This document shows, piece by piece, positions 39,420 to 49,944 of a DNA stretch of 64,000 nucleotides (position 1 is the first letter of the stretch; each line of letters opens with the position of its first letter). The DNA is from Isochrysis galbana (lineage: Eukaryota; Haptophyta; Isochrysidales; Isochrysidaceae): NCBI GenBank assembly GCA_018136815.1, contig CM030932.1, forward strand, positions 5,060,407-5,124,406, read 5' to 3'. A program made the translations under genes and the position numbers. The notes below the pieces were generated by a model. It had not been told where the DNA came from, searched no databases, and saw nothing but the letters and a program-made list of their open reading frames with translations.

Positions 39420-41979
39420 CAGCAGCAGAGCCAGAGAGAGAGGAGGGGAGGGGGGAGGGATGGAGAGAGAGTGTAGAGCGGGAGAGCAGGAGAGGTGCGA
39501 AGAGTTGATTGGGAGGCAGGACGGCAGGCTGGGAGAGGGAGTAAGGGCTGGGGTGAGGTGGGTGGGTGGGTTGGGGGTGGGGGTGGGTATGCGGGGCGGG
39601 GGGGCGGGGGGGGGGGGGGGGGGGGCGAGGGAGGGAGAGAGATGGGGCGGGGGCGAGGGCGGGAAAGAGGAGGAGCCCGCGCGCCAACTGGATCTCTCTC
39701 CAGAGTGTGTGCGTGTGTGTGGTCTGTCCGTTCATCTTGAGCATCTGTGTTTACGTTTGTATTGCTTGCGCTGAAATCCTTGTGTGTGTGGGTGCGTGTG
39801 TGTGTGTGTACTCTACGTGTGTGCGTGTGTAGGAGTACGCGTGTTGTGAGTGTATGTGATATTTGGTGATCCGCGCGATCTACTAGAGTAGTGAGTATTG
39901 TACTCTGTGCCTGTGTCGTCCCTCTCCCTCGCTCTCTCTACTCTACTTTAGACCTCTCTCTCCCTCTCTCTCTCTTCTTTCTCTCTCTTCCCCCCCCCCC
40001 CCCCTCCCCCCCCTCTACTTCTCTCTCTCTCTCTCTCCCTCCCTCCCCCCCCCCCACACACTCCCTTTCCCTCTCCCCCCCGCCCTTCTCTCTCTCTCTC
40101 TCTTCCCCTCGTCTCCCGTCATCCTCTCCTTTTCCCTGTCCCAGTTCTCCATAATTACATATTTGGATACCCTCTCCCTGCCCAGTGCAAGATCGATCTG
40201 TCCTTTCTCCCCAACAATCTTTTTCTCCGTCTCCTAGGAGTATTCCTCTCCCCTCTCGCCCATCTCTCTCCTCCCCGTGCATCTCCCCGTATTGACATAT
40301 TATAACCTGTTTGGCTCCTGCTTTCTCCTATTTTTGTGGCCCTCAGAGCCACACGGCACACAGCACACGGCGGCGCGCTCTCCTCTCGTTTTCCCTCTAC
40401 ATCACCTCCCATCTTCTCTCTTTTCACGATGCTCTCTTCCCTTCTCCTCGGTAGCCTCTCTCACTCTCTTCCCCCCCGCCTCTCGCTCTCTCTCACGCCC
40501 CCCCCCCCGCGTTGGCGGGTGGCGGGAGGGCAGAGAGGGGCGCGAAGATGCCACCTGTGGGCGGGGGGGGAGGATACCGCGGGCCCACTCGCTCTCTCGC
40601 CACGCGCGCGCTCTCTCTCCTCTCTCCCCCACTTCAAGTGGCCACGTCCTCTCGTCCTCTCGCCCTCGCACGTTCACGCTCGCACACTCGCACGCTCTTT
40701 CCCCCCTATCTACCTTTCCGTCCTTTCCCTCTCAGCTCTAGCACCCAACCCTTTCTCCTGCATGTTGTCCCCGCGCTTGTCCCCTTGTTCCTTATGGTCC
40801 GCTTGCCCTTGCCCGTTGAAAGAGAGAAAAGAGAAAGAGAACCAACGACGTGAGCCCTTGAGGCGGGACGGCGGGAGGCGGGAGGGCAAACCGTTTTGTT
40901 TTTTTTGGGGGGGGGAATGATAGTATCTATATATATCTTTTTACTATTAAACCGGCCGGCTCATAGTCAGACTGATGGTCACCGTCAGGTCCGACTAGCC
41001 CTGATAACTGTCTGACGTCACTGATGTCAGGCCTGACGTCCCAACTGGGATAATAATAGAGATGAATTATGATATGTACAGTACAAGGAGGCCCCCCTCT
41101 CTCTTCTCTCTCGCCTTCCCCCCAGTCCCTCAATCCCCGCTCCCTCCCTCCAACCTCCGTCCAACGCCGACGAACTCCGACGATGGCGCCGAGGAGGATT
41201 TCGAGACCGTCCAGCGTCCAGCAGCTTGCCAATAACGCTGCAGTTGCAGGGCAGGACGACGAGGTCGAACGTGTGTTGTTACGCGGCCGGAGCAATGCAT
41301 GGTGACCTCCGTAAGGCTGTGAATGAAGGATTCGACGCTCGAGCGCTAGCTTGTGGCAGCGTACAACACGGATTGAATACTACTACCTACTATACTAGTA
41401 GCTAGTAGTAGTAGTAATAATGGAGGAATGTGAATGTAAATGTAAATGTAATAAGTCTAGACGTCTAGCTAGACTTGTGACTGGTTGTGTGAAAGCTTTT
41501 GAGGATGGTTATGATTATGAGCTGTGGCAAAACATAATTGTTATCATTCATGCGTGTTTGTATTTCACTTTACCCTATCTAGATTTAGTTATGGTGGGCC
41601 GCGCGCAGCGCGAAGCTCCGACGCCGTTCGTGTAGTTAACTGCGAAGGAGACTTGCTCAGCCCTAGTTACTTGCGAGTCAATAGTAGTTACTTGCGAGTT
41701 GGGGGCAGTTAGTTAACTACTTGCGCAATTTAGGAGGTAGCTGCTTACAACCACTAACTGAGTTAACTAGTTAACTGCTTCTCCTAGGCTCCCTAGCCTT
41801 GTTCCCCGCACGCTCTTACTCGGTTACTATATTATTAGTTTCGCGTTTCGCGTGCGTTTGTGTGAATTTGCGAGCGTGTATGTAGTGAGAATGTTATCCT
41901 GTGAATACAGGGACGCGATGCGAGCGGCGATGGCACAGTAGACAGTAGCTGGGAGATGAAGGTAAGGGGCTCTAGGGCT
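39420..41979. promoter_or_regulatory. Promoter side of the SNF2 gene and long simple-sequence intergenic region
   Basis: Upstream of the SNF2 start the coding strand is CT-rich (39425-39480) with a long G-run on the plus strand at 39595-39630. A TACTCTAG/CTAGAGTA block lies at 39880-39953. From 39950 to 40130 the plus strand is almost pure CT/C. At 40975-41050 a dense set of TGACG/CTGATG motifs, including TGACGTCA-like palindromes, is present. AGTTAACT and GTTACTTGCGAGT repeats lie at 41630-41790. No gene is supported in this 2.5 kb. Confidence 0.35.
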
Positions 41980-42114
41980 AGTCTAGGGCACTGTGCGCTC
42001 CTGCTCTGACGCACGTGGCAAATCTACCGTCGGGTGGGCGCCCTCGGCAGGGGGCCTGAAGGAGAGGAGAGGCGCGCCGGGGTGCTCCATGGCGACCAAC
42101 TATAAAGTTAGTTG
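41980..42114 (-). mobile_element. Non-LTR element 5' fragment with hairpin H10
   Basis: Hairpin H10 (42097-42114, arms CAACTA and TAGTTG) is followed on the minus strand, 6 bases later, by an ATG at 42090. Its frame reads M-E-H-P-G-A-P-L-L-S-F-R-P-P-A-E-G-A, a diverged version of the M-E-R-A start at 11363. The element is cut after roughly 110 bases. Confidence 0.65.
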
Positions 42115-42612
42115 AGCACGCCGCCCCGAACATCGGGCCCCTACGTACTACGTAGAGCAGCCAAGGGGAGTTGCCGCAAGGCAATGAGAGGGAGAGACGA
42201 AGGGGGAAGTGGGCGTGGCTGTCTATCTACGAACCTAGGGCCACGCGCGAGGTGAGAGCATTAAGAATTTTTTTTTCAGATTACACGCTGAGGTCCCGTG
42301 CACATGAGCCCATGACCCGAGCTAGACAATGGCGTAACTTCAACTGCGACACGACCAAGAGCGAGAACAGGACAACGGGCCACACGAGAGTTGGCGACAT
42401 TATGCTGATCTCAAGGAGCGAGCGAAGGTGGTGGGCGATTCATCAGCGCCCGGCATTCTAGGCAAGCAGCGTGATTTCCGGGCGCCTAGTCTGATATTGG
42501 GCGCGACACAGCACGCCGGCTTGATTAGGATAGCTGTGCTTCTCTCGTTGTCAAGGAAATGGCCGTTTTGCCTCAATCAACTCGCGTGTTGGAAGGCCAA
42601 TGCACGGCCCGT
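42115..42612. repeat. Repeat shared with 20815-20950, then spacer
   Basis: Bases 42130-42280 match the sequence downstream of the copia gag at 20815-20950 ('aggggagttgccgcaaggca', T-run). The remainder up to the end of PRP4 has no recognised feature. Confidence 0.45.
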
Positions 42613-44264
42613 TCACTCTGCGGCCCAAAGTTTCCACGTGTGATCCATGGCGGAAGTAACAAAATACTTGCCGTCATCCGAGACATCCCCGCACATGACA
42701 CGTCCCTCATGCCCTTCCATGGTTTTGATCAGCGTGAAGTCACGCATGGACCAAAGCTTGACCTTATTGTCGTATGACGTGGAGAGCAGGAAGCGCCCGT
42801 GACCGGGTGCAAATCGCACGTGAGAGATGAGTGAAGAATGAGCTGGAATGGTGTAGGCGCACTTGCGCTTTCGCAGATCCCAGACGCGCACAGTGTGGTC
42901 ATCGGATCCTGACGCGAGCTGTGTGCCTACAAATAAGGACGACAAGACATCTCAGCCCATTGGGCACTGGGTCAGCGACCAAAGAAGCGTGCGTCGGGGC
43001 TCAGCTCACCTGTCGGGGAGAAGTCGAGCCCAAGAATCTGCTTCACATGCCCCTGGAATGACTGTATGCTCTTACCGCTCCGCAAATCCCAAAGTCGCAC
43101 AAGAGCATCTAGCCCAGCCGTCGCAACAAGTGAGCCGTCGGGGTGGAAGGCGATGCCGTACAAGGCGCGCGTGTGCCCCTCCTGCAGCAAAAGCTCGGAG
43201 CATCGTTCCGTATCCCACAACCGCCATGTAGTGTCGAATGAGGTTGTGCCGACGAAGCGGCCAGACGGGTGGAAGGCAATGCGGGAGAGGCGTGCAGCGT
43301 GACCCTTTAGTTCTCCCATCGGTTTGCCCCCCTCAAGCGGCCAAAGCTTTGCCACCGAGTCGCAACCCGCAGTTACGAGATTCAGTGCCGTCGCGCTCTG
43401 ACTCAGAGTCGCCTGAGGGTGCCATGCCAACCCCGAGATCCGCTCCGAGTGGCCGCGGAGTGGTGTGATGAGCCGGCAATCGGGAACGGACCAGAGCTTC
43501 ACGGTCGAGGACCATGATCCTGTCGCACAAACTGTTGAGCCAGGAGCGAAAGCGCAGCACGAGACTGGGCGTTCATCACCGAAGTTGGACATCTGATTCT
43601 CAACTCGGCGTAGCTCAGCCGTCATTGCGGCACTCTGCGTCTCGATTGCAGTGACGTCTGCACAGTGCGCAAGCACGCGCTCCCGTTCCGCCGCAAGGCG
43701 CGCCGCTGCACGCCGTGCGGAGTCCGCCAATATCCACATGCGTGCCTCCCGCAGCTCCTGCGAGCCCTCCGTGTAGAAAACTTCCTTCTGCCTGTCCTCT
43801 TCCGGAGCCGCCGCCGCATCGTCGTGTGACACCTTTGCAACCTTAGGCTGTAGCTGGTCGAGCGTCTGCGCTCCGCGCAGCTCGAGCGCTGGCTCGTCAA
43901 GATCGATTTGCGCGGCCATCACATCGCGCAGGCGCTCGCGGCGCTCGGGCGCGCCCTCCCCGAAGAGACAGATGGGTTCTCCTGCCTCTCTCAGCTTGAG
44001 CTTCACCTGATTGTCATTGGTGGGCACCGCTAGCTCTCTCGCTCGCCGGCGCTTTGTTATCGAGTCCTTGAGCTCCTGATGCCTCGCCACTGTCTGGAGC
44101 GAGGAGCTGGAGAGCTCGACAGTCTCGGCGGTGGCGGTGGAGGCAGGCGGCGCGTTGGAGCGGAGCATCTCAAGCCGTTTCTTCGTCTCCTCCTCCAGCT
44201 TCGCCAGCCGCTCTAGCTCCGCCTTCTCGAGCGAGCCATAGTGGATGTGGCTGCCCGACGCCAT
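42613..44264 (-). CDS. PRP4: U4/U6 snRNP protein PRP4 (WD40), two exons
   Basis: complement(42613..42926, 43010..44264), 522 residues. The 83-bp intron has GTGAGC at 43009 and TAG ending at 42927. The join gives D-F-S-P-T-G-T-Q-L-A-S-G-S-D-D in frame, while reading through the intron ends at a stop. The N-terminal third has a coiled coil and the PRP4 motif (V-P-T-N-D-N-Q-V-K-L-K-L-R, then G-E-P-I-C-L-F-G-E-G and R-R-E-R-L-R). The rest is seven WD40 repeats, the last ending T-W-K-L-W-A-A-E, as in other PRP4 proteins. It scaffolds the U4/U6 di-snRNP with PRP3 in the spliceosome, consistent with the introns seen in this window. Confidence 0.95.
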
Positions 44265-44533
44265 CGCCGCACCCCCGCGCCCGCGCCGATGCTGGGGGGG
44301 GGGGACGAGTAATTTTCTTCTCGTGGGGACGAGCCCCTAACCCCTAAATGAAGGTCCAAGTTTGGGTAGGTCCAAGTTTGGGACCCCCCCTCCCCCCCCC
44401 CGCCGCCTTCGCGCGAAGGGGGGAGGAAAGGGGGAACATCGCCGCCCCCTTAACCCAGTATGCCTTCTCCGCCATCGTCAGACCAGGAGTCCATGGATGG
44501 GGCTGGCCTCGACGCGGACGAAGTGTCGGACCA
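44265..44533. other. Short G/C-run-rich spacer upstream of PRP4
   Basis: Contains G- and C-homopolymer runs and a duplicated 'ggtccaagtttggg' (44352 and 44371). No gene is seen. Confidence 0.4.
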
Positions 44534-44720
44534 AAGTCGCGTTCCGTCAAAAGAGGGCCAGGTGATAGTTTTGTTTTCCACTCAGTGCTAGTACAGGTGC
44601 AAGGACGCGGCGCGCAGCGCGCGCACCATTCGATTTATCGAGTGAGGTAATCACCGTTTTAGCTTGTTTTCTTTTTCCGGTAGGAATGTCTGAACAATTC
44701 CTCTGATGAGTATTATTATA
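44534..44720 (+). repeat. Dispersed repeat starting AAGTCGCGTTCC, copy 2
   Basis: Homologous to 34281-34420 but with about 45 extra bases in the middle, including a 'cgcggcgcgcagcgcgcgc' palindromic run. It again ends at 'gagtattattat'. Confidence 0.75.
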
Positions 44721-45118
44721 GGGCGGTCAAACACTGATTTATAACTACTAACATGTGGGGGGGGCTGCATTTTTTGACCGTCCCCCAAAGCCCATAAAAA
44801 AACTCCCGGGGGGCTCACCTGCCGCCACGAAAAATTCCCGAGGAAAATGGTGGGTTCTACCGCCCCCCTCGCCCCCCCTCTGCACACGCGCTGGGGCTCT
44901 AACAGTAAAGAACTGGCGGTCGCGCCGCGGGGACGATAAGCTTATTTCGGGGCAGTTGTTTCATGACACGCGATTCCCCCGAGATCCGTCCGCGCGATCA
45001 GGCGCCCGACCTTCATCTGGTGCCTAGAGCAGGGAGGGAAGTCACCCACGGAGCACCCCGGGCACCCCACAGCGCGTGCACACGACTGCCTTGGCCACTA
45101 AATAGTCTATCCTGACCG

Positions 45119-46841
45119 CCCCGACCCGCCCCTCGCAGGAATCGCCCGCGTTCGTACTCGACAACGACCTCTACATCCTCGACGCTGGGGCCGTCGACGC
45201 GTGGCTGGCGAGCGCCAATGTCCAGGCAGCCCTCGCGGCACTCCTCTGTCCTCTGCTCGACAGCGCCTCACCCGGCGCTGATCGACGAGGCTCGGCCTGG
45301 GGGTGGCCTGAGGGCGGGACATGCGGCGGCGCTCCACGCCGCTGCGCTCGAAAAGGCTGAAAAGCTTGCTAGAGCGCACGAGAGCGCTTCTGGCGAGACC
45401 ACGCCACCGGGGGCAGAGCTAATATTTGCCCGGTGGGTGGCGGCCTTGGCAGGCGGTGCAGGAAATGTCCCGACGCTGCCGGTTGAGCGCAGCAAGGCCT
45501 CCAGGGCGTTGCTGGCAAGGGTGGCGCGCCTTATCAAGGCACAGGCCAAAGCCCTGGCTGATGTGGCCTATAAGGCGAAGAAGGCTCTGATCCGCGGAGG
45601 CGACCCGCAGCTGGTCGCCCAGCAGGAGGCGGCGGAGCTGGCAAGGCTCCGGCGCGAATGAACACACCGGTAGACCGAGGGTGAAATTATCTCATATTTT
45701 TGAAAGGCTCATTCTGAAGTTTGCTCAGGACAGAGCCGCCCCCAAACACACCGGTAGACCGAGGGTGGTGCGGCTGAAGATCGCCGACTACGACAGCGGC
45801 GACGAAGACGAGGAGCCCTTGGCCGAGGCCGGGAGGCGGAAGGGCAAGAAGAGGAAGCGCACGAACGCGCGCCCCGAGTTCATAGTACGTGAAGTACTCG
45901 CTTGTGTGCTGTCCGGCCGGAATTACGCCGAGTACGAGACCGAGAGTATCGTCCGCGGGATGCCAAATTACATTTCACATCAAACCTTTGATCGCTACAT
46001 CGGACTCCTTCTGCCGGCCGTTTCACTTCTTCAAAGAGAAGTTGTTGATTTGGCTCGGAAGCTCGTTGCACGCTATGGGAAGATTGACAGTCTGGTGCTC
46101 ACCAACGATTTCTTCTGGCAGACACGTGGGCACATCTCAGCAAACGGTTCTGGAACAATCTGCGATCTTGATTCCGGTGCAATCCTAGCTTTCTGACACG
46201 ATTGCATCGGGGAAGATGCCTTGAGTGAGGCGGGCGGCTTTGAGTACACGTCGAAGGCGATGGACGCGATTGGCTGTGGCGACATGCTGGACGACATCGT
46301 GAGCTGGATCAACAACGACGTAGTCGCGGTGCTCGAGGCCGCATGCAGCGACAAGCAGCCGTCGCTCGACGGGATCGTACTGGACGGCGACGCAACGACC
46401 AACAAGCTCATCCCCGTCGTTCTCGAGAAGGCGAGGAAGCAACTCGAAGATCAAGGTGCTAGTGCGAAATCGAACTACGTTAACCTAGTCGTGTATGCGT
46501 GCACCAACCACCTCGGCAAAAACTGCGGAAAGAGGGCAGTCGAGATCGGCAAGCGATGGCACACCACGTGCAACTGTGCGGACAGAATGACGGAGAAGGG
46601 CAAGGTGAACAAGATACAGCCGAAGATGCATCGTGGCGTGGTGAACGAGTCCGCTCCCATAGTCAAGTCGTACCAGCGTGCAACCTCAGCACCTACCACC
46701 TTAAGGTTACGCCTAGCCTACTTACACTTAAGACTAAAGGCTAAGCATGCGGTAAAGGGTAAAGGGGCGACAGCCATGGCCATGGCCACGGAGGGTGGTA
46801 GGGCCGCCAGCAAATTTCACATTTCTCGTTTTCTAGAATAA
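45119..46841 (+). pseudogene. Disrupted DDE-type transposase gene
   Basis: Coding-like sequence runs through several frames. It opens near 45145 (Y-I-L-D-A-G-A-V-D-A-W), shifts to the frame of 45218-45661, then to 45681-46196, and reads on after an in-frame TGA at 46194-46196 to about 46841. The third part has a basic region and L-V-L-T-N-D-F-F-W-Q-T-R-G, then G-T-I-C-D-L-D-S-G-A. After the stop come G-I-V-L-D-G-D-A-T-T-N-K-L and N-H-L-G-K-N-C-G-K. Asp residues in these blocks have the spacing of an RNase H-fold DDE transposase. No terminal inverted repeats were located. The frameshifts and stop mark a decayed copy. Confidence 0.5.
45661..45768 (+). repeat. 23-bp direct repeat spaced 85 bp apart within the transposase relic
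   Basis: 'acacaccggtagaccgaggg' with flanking bases occurs at 45661-45683 and 45746-45768. The 85-bp unit between can be read as an intron (GTGAAA ... CCGAG) or as a tandem duplication. Confidence 0.7.
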
Positions 46842-46998
46842 TGAGAGAATCGAGCAGAACACAGAACAGCATATTATAATACTATTATTTTATTGAAAAT
46901 AGTACCCTACCTTTGGCCATGCGGTTCAGTATTGGAGCGGAGGTAGTATTTGTTCAATACTTTCGACTCGAACGGTACGGCTTCCGTAGCCGTCAACG
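46842..46998. other. AT-rich 3' spacer between convergent genes
   Basis: Includes an A/T-rich stretch with 'aataatgagag' and 'tattataatactattatttt'; likely 3' untranslated or terminator DNA for both neighbours. No gene. Confidence 0.3.
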
Positions 46999-48054
46999 TT
47001 AATCGCTCAGCTCGTCGAGGAGCACATGAGCCCCGGCATACACGGTTCGATACATTCTCTCACGCTGCCACGCCCGAACCCGGCGCCACACAAGTATGAT
47101 AGCGACCAGCAAAAGTCCCAACGTGGCTGCCGCAACCCCGCCGGCGACTTGGGGCCCGACTGTGCTATACACCGTCGTCAATACAGCCCGCGCTAACGAT
47201 CTTTCGGCACCGCCCTCAGCTGTACCCCTCACCGATGGCGAGGACGGACGCTGCGATGGGATGCCGTGTCGAGTATGGGAGCTCTTGCCCGCAGTTGGCA
47301 GAGGTGGGTGGGGCGGTGCCAATTTGTGTAATAGCGCAGCTACATGTGAGGACTCGAGCGATAGCGGCGGAGGAGAATGAGACTTGTCTCGAGGGTGCCA
47401 AGCGCCTCGCTTGAAGACTTCAGCATCGTGAACTTGCGGTCTGAATTCACGCATGAAACTCTCCGTGGTGCCATTGGGTGGTGGCGAAAGCTGGCTGTTC
47501 CACGCCTTATTGAGACCTGGAGATACAGCCGTTACACCCGAAATGGGGTTGCCCCCCATGGGTGGACTCCGCTCTACTGATAATTGCTCTTGCCGCGGAC
47601 TTCCATGAAGCTGTGCCAGAGAGGACTGGACCTGCGAATGTGGCAGTGGTGGAGGCGGTGGCAGCGGCGAACGCGGACGCGGACGCAGTCGAGGAGACAT
47701 AAACAGCGGTGACGGAGGTGGCGGCGGCGTGATCGTGCTGCTCGTTGGTATGATGCGATCGCGATGCTCGTGCCCCTTTCGATTGTCAAGGTGAGGTGTG
47801 CTCGGGGTCGCCTCTGCCGGCTTGCTCGCACTGGTCGCCCTCTCGGGCGCCTCGACCACAAAATCGGCGCAAAAGTCGCACGCGCGGCACTTGCACCATC
47901 CGCAGTGGATGCCGCCGTGCTCAACCTGGCAGAAGGGCATGCAGGCGCGTCTACTGATGTCCTTGCTCGTCTTAGGCGTGCACGGCTGGCCGGGCGAGAG
48001 CGTCGCCTGCGCACGCTGCAGCCGGCGCCCACTGGGAGTCAGCGGTCGCGCCAT
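46999..48054 (-). CDS. Cys-rich, Pro-rich protein with one C-terminal membrane span
   Basis: 351 residues from an ATG at 48054. Residues 38-62 form a compact Cys module (Cys38-x3-Cys42-x8-Cys51-x2-Cys54-x1-Cys56-x2-Cys59-x2-Cys62) containing W-C-K-C-R-A-C-D-F-C. The middle (90-300) is Pro/Ser-rich and disordered. Residues 303-323 are one hydrophobic span (G-V-A-A-A-T-L-G-L-L-L-V-A-I-I-L-V-W), followed by 28 basic residues. There is no N-terminal signal peptide, so a tail-anchored-like or type II/III topology is likely. The Cys module resembles disulfide or metal-binding motifs I associate with protist surface proteins, but I cannot name a family. A mobile repeat starts 146 bp upstream of the ATG. 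Confidence 0.65.
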   Translation of the reverse strand: MARPLTPSGRRLQRAQATLSPGQPCTPKTSKDISRRACMPFCQVEHGGIHCGWCKCRACDFCADFVVEAPERATSASKPAEATPSTPHLDNRKGHEHRDRIIPTSSTITPPPPPSPLFMSPRLRPRPRSPLPPPPPLPHSQVQSSLAQLHGSPRQEQLSVERSPPMGGNPISGVTAVSPGLNKAWNSQLSPPPNGTTESFMREFRPQVHDAEVFKRGAWHPRDKSHSPPPLSLESSHVAALLHKLAPPHPPLPTAGKSSHTRHGIPSQRPSSPSVRGTAEGGAERSLARAVLTTVYSTVGPQVAGGVAAATLGLLLVAIILVWRRVRAWQRERMYRTVYAGAHVLLDELSD

Positions 48055-48199
48055 TCGTGGCGGCGGCTGCGACTCTCTCTTCTCCTCTCCCTCGTCTATC
48101 TACCGCCTCCTTCGGCGCCGCCGCCGTCGTTAAGGCCGCCGTCACCGAGCTCTCCTCCTCCACCGCCGTAGATAGTCTCTAACTTTACACTCTACTCTC

Positions 48200-48643
48200 G
48201 TCAGAGTTTTATTGTTGTGTTAGTATAACCTTAGTGCTGCGGGACCGAAGCCCGTCGACGGCAACGGAGCTCCTACCCCGCGATGGGGGTGTGCGCGGTT
48301 GGCGCAGGGCTCGTCCGGTGTATGTGGCTAGGAATGCTAGCTAAGAAGATGTCATATGACGCTATAAGTTCTATAACTTGGTACCCCCGCCAAGCCAAGA
48401 GGCAAGAGGTCACGTACCGCACTCTCCATGACACCAGCGCGCGCGTCGACGCTCAAGGGTGCAACACATCATCGAATGGACTCGACGAATTCGATGAAAA
48501 TCTTTCCTTCGAATTTGTGGCTTCCGAGCACGCCACACGTTCCCACAACTGGTGGGACCTGGACAATATGGTCAGTCTACACAAATTCATCAGTGGTGGC
48601 CGATGCTAGATCCGCAAGCATTCACCAGTTCAAGGGTGGGAAG
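48200..48643 (+). mobile_element. Copia-associated terminal/leader repeat, copy 2
   Basis: Matches 22854-23279 in opposite orientation over 430 bp, apart from a short insertion near 48395. The outer end GTCAGAG faces the Cys-rich gene's start codon, 146 bp away. The M-G-V-C-A-V-G-A frame is kept (ATG at 48283). No gag follows, so this is a solo copy. Confidence 0.75.
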
Positions 48644-49018
48644 GTATCGCCCTGGCACCATCATGGTGACCAGGGCGGCCGAAAGGAGAGAGAGCGACGC
48701 CATCGCTCGCGCTCTCTCCAGAACAGAACCGGATAAAATTCCTCTTATAATTCTCCCACACCACTATCACACGCACATTCACAGTAACACGTAGATAACT
48801 AACGTAACGGGATACGCGAAGAAAGGGGGTTGAGCATGGGAGAAAGAGAGGAAAGAAAAGGAGAGAAGAGAGGAGGCCCGTCGCCTCTCCTCACGTGAAG
48901 AGAGAGGTGAGAGGAGATCTCGCAGGACTTAGAAAGTAAACGTAGGAGAGGACGAAGGGGCATCCGTAACACCCCCTCCTAAACGGAGCAAGGGGTGCGA
49001 CGTTTACATTTACGTCAT
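48644..49018. other. Spacer between repeat copy 2 and copia RNase H tail
   Basis: GA-rich DNA at 48830-48960, then sequence that may be the 3' untranslated part of the copia element. No gene. Confidence 0.3.
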
Positions 49019-49534
49019 TCAGGAAGTGGCTGTTGACGAGAAAGAATCAAGAATGTCGAGTAGGCGGAGGAATTGGTTGCGTGGACACGGTTTCGTGAGA
49101 ATATCCGCAACCATGTTGTGTCCGCTGATGTGCTTAATAGCCCGGTCACTCACTAGGGGGGTGCGAAGGGCACCATCGGTAATGGGCAAACGAGGACCTA
49201 AATAAGCTCCCTATAGGTTCTGGTATGAGAGATCAGCAAAAAAAATCCGGGGTCCTCCGGCAAAATTTTCGAAAAATACTCAATTTCAGGCCTCTGACAG
49301 CCGCGCAGAAATATACAACGGGCCCCCTCCGGTATAATTTTATCGATGGCCTTCAAGCGCGCCTCTCGCAGCGCATTACGAAGCCATGGTCATCACCAGC
49401 AAACACGGTCGATACAGCCTGGTTCTGTACGCACCGCAATACAATACTTCTATGATTTCATGGACTTGAACGTGTACGTAATTATCACAAAAACTATGAA
49501 GACGCTCAACGCTAAAATCGCCAAGGGATAGAGA

Positions 49535-49944
49535 GCCCAACTTCGACCCGCGACCGGCGGCGCCACGAGGCCGTTCTTGTGCCCGCTCACCGAGTAGATG
49601 CCGCATCACGCACCATATCGCGGGATCCCGCCCTCACAGCCACGTCAATCGCGCCCGCCGCCCCCGCGCACCGCGTCGAAATCAGCCCTTTGCGGGCGCC
49701 GGTGATGACGACGTCACGCCCCCAAGACGCACCGTGAGCGCCCAACTTCGACCCGCGACCGGCGGCGCCACGAGGCCGTTCTTGTGCCCGCTCACCGAGT
49801 AGATGCCGCATCGCGCACCACATCGCGGCATCCCGCCCTCACAGCCACACCAATCGCACCCGCCGCCCCCGCACACCGCGTCGAAATCAGCCCTTTGCGG
49901 GCGCCGGTGATGACGACGTCACGCCCCCAAGACGCACCGTGAGC
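49535..49944 (+). repeat. 205-bp tandem duplication
   Basis: Two nearly identical copies start at 49535 and 49740 ('gcccaacttcgacccgcgac'). They overlap the 3' end of the captured gene. Confidence 0.85.

Noticed and set aside
39957..40927. Ser/Leu/Pro-rich frames in the CT-rich intergenic region
   Set aside because: Low-complexity shadows of CT tracts without domains.
44330..44348. CCCTAA-like telomere motif
   Set aside because: Only two imperfect units (cccctaacccctaa) are present, next to coding DNA; not a telomere.
49587..49876. S-G-H-K-N-G motif resembling aminotransferase/NifS active sites
   Set aside because: It lies in a tandem duplication, is short, and surrounding residues do not fit the family.
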